NCBI RefSeq assembly: GCF_017491605.1
Contig: NZ_JAFGYY010000022.1
Coordinates: forward strand, 35,348 to 99,347
DNA: 64,000 bases
Origin: Pseudomonas sp. 30_B
Lineage (GTDB): Bacteria > Pseudomonadota > Gammaproteobacteria > Pseudomonadales > Pseudomonadaceae
Direction of reading: 5' to 3'
Below, in pieces: positions 1 to 8,440 of the stretch (position 1 is the stretch's first letter; every line of letters starts with the position of its first letter). The position numbers and the translations under genes are program-made. Below the pieces are notes generated by a model. It was not told the DNA's origin, made no database searches, and was given only the letters and a program-made list of their open reading frames with translations.

Positions 1-423
1 ATTCCCTTCACGCCCTACAGCAACGAGGTATTCCTCAAGTACATCAAGTGCGACCCGGTACGGGGCGAGACCATCACCCTGCTCAAGGTGCCGGCCGGGG
101 CCTCGCTGCCCAAGCACCATCACTCCGGCACCGTGATCGTCTACACCATCAAGGGCGCCTGGAAATACATCGAGCATGACTGGATTTCCCGCGAGGGCGG
201 CGTGGTCTTCGAGACCGCCGGCACCAGCCATACCCCCATTGCCCTGACCGAGTACGGCGACGAGATCATCACCCTGAACATCACCCAGGGCGACCTCCTG
301 TACTTCGACGAAAACGACAACGTCTGCGCCATCGAAAACTGGAAGACCGGTGTCCAGCGCTACCTGGCCTACTGCGAGGCCAACGGTATCGAAGCCAAGG
401 ACATCACCAGCTTCGCCGCCTGA
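1..423 (+). CDS. Cupin-domain dioxygenase, 2,4'-dihydroxyacetophenone dioxygenase-like (5' end outside window)
   Basis: The reading frame is open from base 1, so the N-terminus lies outside the window; the visible 140 residues run to TGA at 421-423. A cupin metal-site pattern is visible: H-H-H-S-G at the first cupin motif (KHHHSG, about residues 38-43 of the visible part), a glycine-rich turn, and a later His in TSH. Spacing and sequence resemble the ChrR-type cupins annotated as 2,4'-dihydroxyacetophenone or acetylacetone-cleaving dioxygenases, which use a mononuclear metal to cleave C-C bonds next to carbonyls. The gene precedes the sulfatase cluster in the same direction (72 bp gap), so it may belong to the same catabolic unit. 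The exact substrate is inference. Confidence 0.7.
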   Translation: MPFTPYSNEVFLKYIKCDPVRGETITLLKVPAGASLPKHHHSGTVIVYTIKGAWKYIEHDWISREGGVVFETAGTSHTPIALTEYGDEIITLNITQGDLLYFDENDNVCAIENWKTGVQRYLAYCEANGIEAKDITSFAA

Positions 424-494
424 TCCGGCACTGCCCTGCCCGCGGGTCTCCGCGCCCGCGGGCTCCTTACCCAGAACAAGAACGGACAGCCCAC

Positions 495-2855
495 ATGATC
501 AAGAAACCCGGTGTCGGGGAGCTTGCCCTCGCTGTTGGGGCGCTGCTCGGCAGCCCAGTCGCGACAGCCCAGGACAGCCTGCCTTTCCCCCCTACCCCCT
601 CGGCCAGCGATGCCAAGCCGACCCTGCAGGAATCCAGGCACCAGCAACGGCAGGCGCCGTCGCACCTGCCCAAGGACGCGCCGAACATCCTGGTGATCAT
701 GCTCGATGACGCCGGCTTCGCCCAATCCGACACCGTCGGCGGCGGCATCCATACGCCGACCCTGAGCCGGGTCGCCGACAGCGGCATCCGTTACAACGCC
801 TTCCACACCACCGCCATCAGCTCCGCCACGCGCGCGGCGCTGCTCACCGGGCGCAACCACCACCGCGTGGGCAACGGCGTCATCGCCGAGCTGGCCACCG
901 ACTGGGACGGCTACACCGGGGAAATCCCCAAGAGCTCGGCGACCATGGCCGAGGTGCTCAAGGACTATGGCTACAGCACCGCGGCCTTCGGCAAGTGGCA
1001 CAACACGCCCACCCGCGACACCACCGCGGCCGGGCCTTTCGACACCTGGCCCACCGGCTACGGCTTCGAATACTTCTATGGCTTCCTCGCCGGCGAAACC
1101 TCCCAGTACGAGCCGCGCCTCTACCGCAACACCACGCCGATCGAGCCGCCGCGCAAGCCCGGCTACCACCTGAGCGAAGACCTCGCCGAGCAGGCCATCG
1201 ACTGGCTGCAGGATCACCAGAACTTCGCCCCCTCCAAGCCCTTCTTCGTCTACTGGGCGCCGGGCGCCGTGCACGGCCCGCATCAGGTCAACGCGCAGTG
1301 GGCGGACAAGTACAAGGGCAAGTTCGATTCCGGCTGGGACAGCTACCGCGAAGAAACCTTCAAGCGCCAGAAGGCGCTCGGCTTCATTCCGCAGAACGCC
1401 CAGCTCACGCCGCGCCCGGCGGAACTCCCCGCGTGGGATAGCCTCAGCCCCGAGCAGCAGCGCTACCAGGCCCGCCTGATGGAGGTCTATGCCGGCTTCA
1501 TGGAGCATGCCGACACCCAGGCCGGCAAGATCCTGGATGAGCTCGAGCGCGAGGGGAAACGTGACAACACCCTGATCTTCTACGTGTTCGGCGACAACGG
1601 CGCCTCCGCCGAAGGCATGGAGGGCACCATCAACGAGCTGCTCGCGCAGAACGGCATCCCGGTTCCCAAGGAACAGCAGTTGAAGGTGCTCAACGGCATG
1701 TACGGCGGGCTGCCGGCACTGGGTGGCGCCAAGCTCGAAAGCATGTACAACGCCGCCTGGGCCTGGGCGGGCTCCGGTCCCTTCCCCGGCACCAAGCTGG
1801 TGGCCGGCTACTTCGGCGGCACGCGCACCCCGCTGGCCATTTCCTGGCCCAAGGGCATCGGCGCGGACAAAGAGGTGCGCAAGCAATTCCACCACGTGAA
1901 CGATATCGCCCCGACCGTCTACGACATCCTCGGCATCACCCCGCCCAAATCGGTCAACGGCGTAGCCCAAGACCCGCTGGACGGGGTCAGCATGCGCTAC
2001 ACCTTCACCGATGCCGAGGCCAAGTCGCATAAGCCGGCGCAGTACTTCGAGGTGCTCGGCAGCCGTGGCATCTACAAGGACGGCTGGATCGCCTCGGTGT
2101 TCGGCCCGCGCAAGCCCTGGGTGCAGGGGTTCTCCCAGTTCGTGGGCTGGAATCCGCAGAATGACCACTGGGCCCTGTACGACCTCAGCAACGACTACTC
2201 CCAGGCGAACGACCTCTCGGAGAAATTCCCGGAGAAGCTCGCCGAACTCAAGACCGAGTTCGATGCGCAGGCCAAGGCCAACCACGTCTACCCCATCGGC
2301 GCGGGCCTGTATCCCTTCCTCAACCCGTCCGTGCTCGCCCGTGGCGACCGCAAGGAATGGCATTTCAACGAGCGGGTCAACCGTCTGCCGGAATTTGCCG
2401 CGCCCAACCTGCGCAGCCGCCACAGCAGCGTCCGCGCCGACGTCCAGCTGCCCGACAAGGCCAGCGGCGTGATCTACGCGCTCGGCGGCATCGGCGGTGG
2501 GGTGACGCTCTACCTGGACGAGGGGCATGTGAACTACGAGTACAACGACCTGGCCATCGCCCGCGTCAAGTTGCGCTCCGAACGCCCCCTGGCCGCCGGG
2601 GACGCGCAGATAGAAGTGCTCACGGAGCCGACTGCCGCCAAGCCCGGGTCGCCGGTGAAGCTGACGCTGAAAGTCAACGGTGAGGAAGTGGCCACCGGCG
2701 TCACGCCCTTCTCGCCGCCGCTGACCTTCACCGCCAGCGAAACCTTCGATGTCGCGCAGGACCTGGGCTCGCCGGTATCGCTGGACTACTTCGACCGCGC
2801 GCCCTTCGCCCTCAACGGCAAGGTGCAGGACCTGCACATCAGCTACCTCCCCTGA
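495..2855 (+). CDS. Periplasmic Ser-type arylsulfatase (alkaline-phosphatase superfamily)
   Basis: 786-residue sulfatase hydrolysing sulfate esters. A signal peptide is visible (KK near the start, hydrophobic 10-24, VATA-QD cleavage near 25/26), so it acts in the periplasm. Metal ligands D71-D72 in the N-terminal IMLDD motif and D367-N368 (GDNGAS) are present. The nucleophile motif, normally C-x-P-x-R, reads S109-S-A-T-R113 followed by AALLTGRNHH. S-x-A-x-R defines Ser-type sulfatases such as Klebsiella AtsA, whose Ser is oxidised to formylglycine by a radical-SAM maturase; that maturase candidate lies two genes downstream. The C-terminal 150 residues form the usual second domain of long arylsulfatases. 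Substrate unknown; the flanking dioxygenase and SDR suggest a sulfated aromatic or sterol-like compound (inference). Confidence 0.93.
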   Translation: MIKKPGVGELALAVGALLGSPVATAQDSLPFPPTPSASDAKPTLQESRHQQRQAPSHLPKDAPNILVIMLDDAGFAQSDTVGGGIHTPTLSRVADSGIRYNAFHTTAISSATRAALLTGRNHHRVGNGVIAELATDWDGYTGEIPKSSATMAEVLKDYGYSTAAFGKWHNTPTRDTTAAGPFDTWPTGYGFEYFYGFLAGETSQYEPRLYRNTTPIEPPRKPGYHLSEDLAEQAIDWLQDHQNFAPSKPFFVYWAPGAVHGPHQVNAQWADKYKGKFDSGWDSYREETFKRQKALGFIPQNAQLTPRPAELPAWDSLSPEQQRYQARLMEVYAGFMEHADTQAGKILDELEREGKRDNTLIFYVFGDNGASAEGMEGTINELLAQNGIPVPKEQQLKVLNGMYGGLPALGGAKLESMYNAAWAWAGSGPFPGTKLVAGYFGGTRTPLAISWPKGIGADKEVRKQFHHVNDIAPTVYDILGITPPKSVNGVAQDPLDGVSMRYTFTDAEAKSHKPAQYFEVLGSRGIYKDGWIASVFGPRKPWVQGFSQFVGWNPQNDHWALYDLSNDYSQANDLSEKFPEKLAELKTEFDAQAKANHVYPIGAGLYPFLNPSVLARGDRKEWHFNERVNRLPEFAAPNLRSRHSSVRADVQLPDKASGVIYALGGIGGGVTLYLDEGHVNYEYNDLAIARVKLRSERPLAAGDAQIEVLTEPTAAKPGSPVKLTLKVNGEEVATGVTPFSPPLTFTASETFDVAQDLGSPVSLDYFDRAPFALNGKVQDLHISYLP

Positions 2856-2898
2856 CCAGACTCAAGGGCCGCACGCCGTGCGGCCCGCGGAGACGACC

Positions 2899-3732
2899 AT
2901 GGCTATTGCCGACCTGAGCAACAAGACAGTCCTGATCACCGGCGCCGCCTCCGGCATCGGCCGCGCCACGGCGCTGGCGTTCGCCCGCCACGGCGCCACG
3001 CTGCTGCTGTGCGACATCGACTCGCGCGGCCTGGAAGCGCTGCGTCAACAGCTGGTGAGCGCCGGCGGAACCTGCGTCACCTACTGCACGGACGTCACCG
3101 ATGCCGCCGCCATGGCGGAACTGGCAGCCCAGGTGCGTTTCAACCACGGCGCGCTCGACGTGCTGATCAACAACGCCGGCGTCGGTTACCTGGGACGCTT
3201 CCTGGACAGCGACCTGAAGCACTGGCAGCGCGTCATGAACATCAACCTGATGGGCGTGGTGCATGGCTGCTACAGCTTCATCCCGCACATGATCGAGGCT
3301 GGCGGCCCGCGCCAGGTGATCAACGTGGCCTCCGCCGCAGCCCTCTTCCCCTCCCCCAGCATGGCCGCCTACGCCGCGTCCAAGCACGCCGTGTACGGCC
3401 TGAGCGAGGTGCTGAAGATGGAGCTGAGCGATTCCGAGGTCCAGGTCACCACCGTCTGCCCCGGCGTGATCAACACGCCCATCGTGGCCAATCACGGCAA
3501 CATCGCCGCATCGGTGGGCAAGGAGCAGATCGCCCGCCTGCAGGACTACTACCAGCGCAAGGGCTGCGACCCGGACGAGGTAGCTCAGAGCATGGTGCGA
3601 GCGGTGCAGGAAGGACGCGACCTGATCCTGGTCGGCCCCTTCGCCCGCCTGATCTTCCAGCTCCGGCGCATCTCGGTCGGCCTGCTGCGGCGCATCGTGC
3701 TCAACGATGCGCGCAAGATCGGCTATCTCTGA
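2899..3732 (+). CDS. Short-chain dehydrogenase/reductase (SDR)
   Basis: 277-residue classical SDR. Rossmann motif TGAASGIG lies near residues 15-22, NNAG near 90, and the catalytic pair is Y-A-A-S-K in SMAAYAASK, preceded by a Ser in NVASAA. Start ATG 2899 follows a short purine stretch (GGAGACGACC) and gives the family length; the frame is open further upstream but reads into the sulfatase end and has no family similarity. It sits between sulfatase and anSME, 43 bp and 24 bp from each, so the three are probably one transcript. A role in oxidising the alcohol freed by desulfation is plausible but inferred from position only. Confidence 0.88.
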   Translation: MAIADLSNKTVLITGAASGIGRATALAFARHGATLLLCDIDSRGLEALRQQLVSAGGTCVTYCTDVTDAAAMAELAAQVRFNHGALDVLINNAGVGYLGRFLDSDLKHWQRVMNINLMGVVHGCYSFIPHMIEAGGPRQVINVASAAALFPSPSMAAYAASKHAVYGLSEVLKMELSDSEVQVTTVCPGVINTPIVANHGNIAASVGKEQIARLQDYYQRKGCDPDEVAQSMVRAVQEGRDLILVGPFARLIFQLRRISVGLLRRIVLNDARKIGYL

Positions 3733-3756
3733 CTCCTTCGGCCGGTGGTGCACGCG

Positions 3757-5016
3757 ATGAACGAGACCCAGCTTCAAGGCATGCACCTGATGGCCAAGCC
3801 CGTCGGGCCGGTGTGCAACCTCGACTGCGATTACTGCTTCTACCTGGAGAAGGAGCAGTTCCATCCCCGGGACAATCGCTTTCGCATGTCGGACGAGGTG
3901 CTGCGCGCCTATGTGCAGCGCTACATCGCCAGCCAGAGCAGCCCCGAAGTGGAGTTCACCTGGCAAGGTGGCGAGCCCACGCTGCTGGGTGTGGAGTTCT
4001 TCCAGCGCGCCATGGTCTACCAGCGGGAATTCGCCAGCGGCAAGGTGATCCGCAACACCCTGCAGACCAACGGCACGCTGCTGGACGATGCCTGGTGCAG
4101 CTTCCTGGCGAAGGAGAAGTTCACGGTCGGCATCAGCCTGGATGGACCACGGGAGCTGAACGACCTGCACCGTCCGGACAAGCGCGGCCGCTCCAGCTTC
4201 GACAAGACGATGCAGGGTCTGGCGCTGCTGCAGAAGCATGCGATTCCCTACAACGTCCTGGTCACCGTGACCCGCGAGACCACCCGCGCGCCGCTGGAGG
4301 TCTATCGCTTCCTCAAGGAGGCCGGCGCCCGGCATATCCAGTTCAACCCGGTCGTCGAGCGCGCTCCGACTGCGCCCGACCAGGCCCGTGGGCAACACTT
4401 CGCCACCCCTCCCGAGCTGCGCCTGCGCGATGTTCAGGCGCACGCCGCCCAGGTGACGCCGCAAAGCGTCGAGGCCGAGGTCTACGGGGAGTTCCTGGTG
4501 GCCATCTTCGATGAATGGGTGCGCCACGACGTCGGCCGCATCCATGTGATGAACTTCGAGTGGGCGCTGGCCGCCTGGTGCCAGCTACCGGCCAGCGTCT
4601 GCCTGTTCGCGCCGCGCTGCGGCAAGGCGGCGATAGTCGAGCACGACGGCAGCCTGTACTCGTGCGACCACTACATGTACCCGGAGTACCGCCTGGGCAA
4701 CATCGTGGAGCAGGACCCGGCGGCGCTCCTGGCCTCCCCCGCCCAGGAGGCATTCGGCGCGGCGAAGGAAGAGGCACTGCCGGACTACTGCCGCCGCTGC
4801 GACTACCTGTTCGCCTGCAATGGCGAATGCCCGAAGAACCGCTTCATCGAAACGCCGGACGGCGCGCCCGGACTGAACTACCTGTGCGCAAGCTACAAGC
4901 GCTACTTCCGCCACATCACGCCCTACCTCAACGCCATGGCCAAGCTGATCGCCCACGGCCAGCCGGCCGAGCTGATCATGCAGGCCTTCAACGGCCCGCT
5001 GCTGATCAAGCTGTAG
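3757..5016 (+). CDS. Anaerobic sulfatase-maturating enzyme (anSME, AtsB-like radical SAM/SPASM protein)
   Basis: 419 residues from ATG 3757; GTG codons at 3745 and 3748 are in frame alternatives and no clear ribosome site decides. The radical-SAM cluster motif C20-x3-C24-x2-C27 is followed by FY. The C-terminal SPASM domain is complete: C288-x9-G-x4-C303, then C345-x2-C348-x5-C354-x3-C358, and C377. That is the seven-Cys set holding two auxiliary [4Fe-4S] clusters, the hallmark of anSMEs that convert Cys or Ser of sulfatases to formylglycine in the cytosol before export. The neighbour at 495-2855 is a Ser-type sulfatase, which obligately needs this class because the oxygen-dependent FGE acts on Cys only. 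Substrate pairing is a strong inference. Confidence 0.92.
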   Translation: MNETQLQGMHLMAKPVGPVCNLDCDYCFYLEKEQFHPRDNRFRMSDEVLRAYVQRYIASQSSPEVEFTWQGGEPTLLGVEFFQRAMVYQREFASGKVIRNTLQTNGTLLDDAWCSFLAKEKFTVGISLDGPRELNDLHRPDKRGRSSFDKTMQGLALLQKHAIPYNVLVTVTRETTRAPLEVYRFLKEAGARHIQFNPVVERAPTAPDQARGQHFATPPELRLRDVQAHAAQVTPQSVEAEVYGEFLVAIFDEWVRHDVGRIHVMNFEWALAAWCQLPASVCLFAPRCGKAAIVEHDGSLYSCDHYMYPEYRLGNIVEQDPAALLASPAQEAFGAAKEEALPDYCRRCDYLFACNGECPKNRFIETPDGAPGLNYLCASYKRYFRHITPYLNAMAKLIAHGQPAELIMQAFNGPLLIKL

Positions 5017-5032
5017 GTCGCTGCAAGGGCGC

Positions 5033-5058
5033 GCCGGCTGGCGAACCCGTCAGCCGGC
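5033..5058. terminator. Hairpin between convergent genes
   Basis: GCCGGCTG at 5033-5040 and CAGCCGGC at 5051-5058 form a perfect 8-bp stem with a 10-base loop between the converging anSME and phosphatase genes; the phosphatase stop codon lies in the right arm. No T-run follows on either strand, so terminator activity is uncertain. Confidence 0.35.
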
Positions 5059-5883
5059 GAATTCCTCCAGATAATTGGCCTGCAGGCGCTCGACATCCAC
5101 CGACAGCACCTTGCGCAGGTAATCGGCGGTGCTGCCCCATTCCTGCTCGATGGTCTGCAGCGACGCCTCCAGGTAGCCGGCGCGCACTTCCAGCAAGGGC
5201 ATCGCCACCTCGGCGGCAATCCCCAGCGGCGCCAGGCGCGCCAGCAGGCCCTGGATGAGGCGCTGGTTCCAGTGATTGGATTCCAGGTAGTTGGCCAGGA
5301 TCACCTCCGCAGGCACCTCGAACGCCGACAACAGCAGCAGGGTCGCAAAACCCGTCCGATCCTTGCCGGTACTGCAGTGGTAGAGCAAGGTCCGGCCTGT
5401 TTCGGCCTCCTTCATGAAGGCGGCGAACGCGGCCTGGTACCTGACCGGGAAATCGCGATAGGCCTGCAACATGAAGTCGTCCATGTCCTGCCGCGTACCG
5501 CCTTGCAGTCGTGGCAGCAGCTCCTGGAAGCTGATGCTGCCTTCGAGCACGGGCAGGGCCAGCCAATCGAAGCTGTCGGCGAACCCGCCCTCTTCAGCGG
5601 ACTTTTCCTGAGGGGCGCGAAAATCGATCACCCGGTCGAGGCCAAGGGTTTGCAGTCGTGCGATATCGGCCTGGCTGGCCAGGCCCGGATTGGCGCTGCG
5701 AAACAGCCGGCCCGCACGTACACGCCGGCCATCCCGGCTTTGCAGGCCACCGAGGTCGCGCAGGTTATGGATGTTCTCCAACGGCAAGGCCGTGCCGGTG
5801 AGAGCCGCTGTACCAACGCCCTCCGCCTGCGCAAGCGTGGATGTGGCGGCAACTGACAACAGGGATGCGATCTCTTCGGCCAT
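5050..5883 (-). CDS. Tyrosine/serine protein phosphatase (Tyr_phosphatase3 family)
   Basis: 277 residues. The catalytic P-loop is H-C170-S-T-G-K-D-R176-T-G, a perfect C-x5-R signature of the PtpB/LipA-like family whose P-loop carries Lys and Asp (GKDR) and which can act on phosphotyrosine, phosphoserine and phosphoinositides. The N-terminal NLRDLGG and the RSANP stretch are also typical. No convincing export signal; residues 8-32 are only mildly hydrophobic. It is convergent with the anSME gene and separated by 130 bp from the RND operon end, so it is probably monocistronic. Physiological target unknown. Confidence 0.88.
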   Translation of the reverse strand: MAEEIASLLSVAATSTLAQAEGVGTAALTGTALPLENIHNLRDLGGLQSRDGRRVRAGRLFRSANPGLASQADIARLQTLGLDRVIDFRAPQEKSAEEGGFADSFDWLALPVLEGSISFQELLPRLQGGTRQDMDDFMLQAYRDFPVRYQAAFAAFMKEAETGRTLLYHCSTGKDRTGFATLLLLSAFEVPAEVILANYLESNHWNQRLIQGLLARLAPLGIAAEVAMPLLEVRAGYLEASLQTIEQEWGSTADYLRKVLSVDVERLQANYLEEFAG

Positions 5884-5960
5884 AGGTACTCACTCGAGGT
5901 TATGCCGGGGAGTATCCACCAGATTCGATTCCCGGTGCATGCTCCGGTTCCTCGAAATCA

Positions 5961-5993
5961 CCGGGGAGCCGACGAAGGTCTCGCGCTCCCCGG
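5961..5993 (-). terminator. Candidate terminator of the RND operon
   Basis: CCGGGGAGC (5961-5969) and GCTCCCCGG (5985-5993) make a 9-bp GC-rich stem 20 bp beyond the RND stop. Reading leftward the tail has only TGATTT, so it could also be a transcript-stabilising hairpin. Confidence 0.45.
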
Positions 5994-6013
5994 AGTCATT
6001 GGCAGGCCCTGCG

Positions 6014-8416
6014 TCAGGGCGCCTTTCTCAGCAGGAAATGCGACAGCGCCGGAATCAGCACCAGGGCGCCGATCATGTTCCAGAGGAACATGAAGGTCAG
6101 CAGGATGCCCATGTCGGCCTGGAACTTGATCGGCGACCAGGCCCAGGTCACCACGCCGGCGGCCAGGGTCACACCCACCAGCGCGACCACCTTGCCGGTG
6201 AAGGCCACCGCATTGCGGTAGGCGGCGGCCAGCGGCACGCCGGCGCGTTGCTGGGCGAGCTGCACGCTGAGCAGGTAGAGGGCATAGTCGACGCCGATAC
6301 CGACGCCGAGGGCGATCACCGGCAGCGTGGCGACCTTCACCCCCATGCCCAGCCAGACCATCAGGGCTTCGCAGAGGATCGAGGTGAGCATCAGCGGCAA
6401 CACCGCCACCAGTACGGCGCGCCAGCTGCGGAAGGTCACGAAGCACAGCAGGATCACCGCGGCGTAGACGTACAGCAGCATGATCCGGTTGGCCTCGCGC
6501 ACCACGATATTGGTGGCGGCCTCGATCCCCGCGCTGCCGGCGACCAGCATGAACTGCCGCTGGTCGGTGCTGTGCTCGCGCACGAAGCCTTCGGCGACCT
6601 TGACCATGTGGTCCAGGGTCTCGGCCTTGTGATCGGCCAGGTAGGCCACGATGGGCATCATCGAGCAGTCGGTGTTGAACAGCTCCGGGTTGTTCACCGA
6701 TGCCTGCTGGGCGCCGTAGTTCAGCACGTTCTGGTTGCGCGCGATGGTCAGCCACTTCGGGTTGCCCTCGTAGGAGCCCGCCGTGATCTGCCGCACCGCG
6801 TTGACCAGCGAGACGGTGGTCTGCACGCCCGTCTGCTGCTGCAGCAGCCAGCCCAGCCGGTCGGCCTCGATCAGGCTTTCATACTTCAGGCAGCCTTCCT
6901 TGGGGGTCTTCAGCATCACCGCGAACAGGTCGCTGGACAGCGAGTAGTTGGCGGTGATGTAGGCGTTGTCCAGGTTGTAGCGCGAGTCCGCCCGCAGCTC
7001 CGGAGCACCGGGGTCGAGGTCGCCGACCTTCAGGTGCAGGCTGACAAGGAACCCGCCCACGGCCAGCGCGCCGGCCACCAGGAGGGTCACGGTCGCCCAG
7101 CGCCGCTCGGTGAAGCGGTCCAGCAAGCTCCAGACTGCGCCCAGGCCCTTGCCGCGCACTTCCTCGCGCTCGTGCTGCAGGCTGCGCGCAGCGGCACGCG
7201 GGCTGACGCCGCAGTAGGAGAGCAGCACCGGCAGCAACACCAGGTTAGTGAAGATCAGCACCGCCACGCCGACGCTGGCGGTGATGGCCAGGTCCTGGAT
7301 GACCGGGATGTCGATCAGCATCAGTACCGCGAAGCCCACGGCATCGGCCATCAGTGCGGTGAGCCCGGCGAGGAACAGGCGGCGGAAGGTGTAGCGCGCG
7401 GCCACCAGCTGGTGAGTGCCGCGCCCCACGTCCTGCATGATGCCGTTCATTTTCTGCGCGCCGTGGGACACACCGATGGCGAACACCAGGAACGGCACCA
7501 GGATCGAGAACGGGTCGAGCGAATAGCCCAGCAGCGTGACCAGCCCCAGCTGCCAGACCACCGCCACCAGGGAACAGCAGATCACCAGCGTGGTGCTGCG
7601 CACGCAGCGGGTGTAGGCATAGATGATGATCGCGGCGATCACCGCCGCGGCGGCGAAGTACGCCATGACCTGCAGCAGGCCGTCGAGCAGGTCGCCGATC
7701 AGCTTGGCGAAGCCGATCACGCGGACCTTGAGCGCCCCGTCGGGTGCGGCTTCGTACTTGCTCCTGAGCTTCTCCTCCAGGACCTTGGAGAAGGCGTGGT
7801 AGTCGATGGCCTTGCCGGTGACCGGATCCTTTTCCAGCAGGGGCACGAAGATCATGCTGGAGCGGAAGTTGTTGCCGACCAGGCTGCCGACGATGCCGGA
7901 GCGGGCGATGTTCGTGCGCAGCTGTTCGACGCCGGCCGACGAGCCATCGTAGGAGTCCGGCATCACCGGACCGCCCTGGAAGCCCTCCTCGGTCACTTCG
8001 GTCCAGCGCACCGCCGGGGTCCACAGCGACTTCATCCAGGCACGGTCGACGCCGGGGGTCACGAACAGTTCGTCGTTGATCTCCCGCAGCGCCTGCAGGT
8101 AGGCCGGGTCGAAGATGTCGCCGCGGGTGTTCTCCACCACCACCCGCACGGCATTGCCCAGGCCGCGCAGGGAATCGCGGTTGTCCAGGTAGTTGCGGAT
8201 GAAGGGTTGGCTCTGCGGCAGCATCTTCTCGAAGCTGGCGGTCAGGCTCAGGCGGGTGGCCGCCGCGTAGCCGAGCACCAGGGTGATCAGCGCGCAGACC
8301 AGCACCACCACCAGGCGGTTGTTGAAGATGATGCGTTCCAGCAGGTTGCCGGAGCGCGAGTCGAAGCCCCGCAGCTCCCGTACCACCGGCATGCTGTTGT
8401 GCTCGTAGTTACCCAT
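6014..8416 (-). CDS. RND/MMPL-family transporter of hydrophobic compounds
   Basis: 800-residue inner-membrane protein with the duplicated RND layout: TM1 near 35-52, a large periplasmic loop to about 235, a cluster of five or six TM segments (about 235-390), TM7 near 445-465, a second periplasmic loop to about 620, and a final TM cluster to about 790. Motifs such as GVGIGVDYALYLLS in the second cluster and FAIGVSHGAQK in the first fit the sterol-sensing/MMPL-like RND branch and not drug pumps: there is no adjacent membrane-fusion protein or TolC gene. It is the last gene of the thiolase-DUF1302-DUF1329-YCF48-RND operon, 24 bp after the YCF48 gene. Genes of these families commonly travel with degradation genes for hydrophobic substrates, so movement of such a molecule across the envelope is inferred. 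Confidence 0.85.
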   Translation of the reverse strand: MGNYEHNSMPVVRELRGFDSRSGNLLERIIFNNRLVVVLVCALITLVLGYAAATRLSLTASFEKMLPQSQPFIRNYLDNRDSLRGLGNAVRVVVENTRGDIFDPAYLQALREINDELFVTPGVDRAWMKSLWTPAVRWTEVTEEGFQGGPVMPDSYDGSSAGVEQLRTNIARSGIVGSLVGNNFRSSMIFVPLLEKDPVTGKAIDYHAFSKVLEEKLRSKYEAAPDGALKVRVIGFAKLIGDLLDGLLQVMAYFAAAAVIAAIIIYAYTRCVRSTTLVICCSLVAVVWQLGLVTLLGYSLDPFSILVPFLVFAIGVSHGAQKMNGIMQDVGRGTHQLVAARYTFRRLFLAGLTALMADAVGFAVLMLIDIPVIQDLAITASVGVAVLIFTNLVLLPVLLSYCGVSPRAAARSLQHEREEVRGKGLGAVWSLLDRFTERRWATVTLLVAGALAVGGFLVSLHLKVGDLDPGAPELRADSRYNLDNAYITANYSLSSDLFAVMLKTPKEGCLKYESLIEADRLGWLLQQQTGVQTTVSLVNAVRQITAGSYEGNPKWLTIARNQNVLNYGAQQASVNNPELFNTDCSMMPIVAYLADHKAETLDHMVKVAEGFVREHSTDQRQFMLVAGSAGIEAATNIVVREANRIMLLYVYAAVILLCFVTFRSWRAVLVAVLPLMLTSILCEALMVWLGMGVKVATLPVIALGVGIGVDYALYLLSVQLAQQRAGVPLAAAYRNAVAFTGKVVALVGVTLAAGVVTWAWSPIKFQADMGILLTFMFLWNMIGALVLIPALSHFLLRKAP

Positions 8417-8440
8417 TTCGGTCTCTCTCTGAGTTCGGTA

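Noticed and set aside
369..2837. 822-codon minus-strand frame opposite the sulfatase
   Set aside because: Antisense shadow; the sulfatase on the plus strand has intact motifs and a signal peptide.
495..2855. Reading the missing Cys as an inactive sulfatase
   Set aside because: Ser at that place with the S-x-A-x-R pattern is the known Ser-type nucleophile, other metal ligands are intact, and an anSME is nearby.
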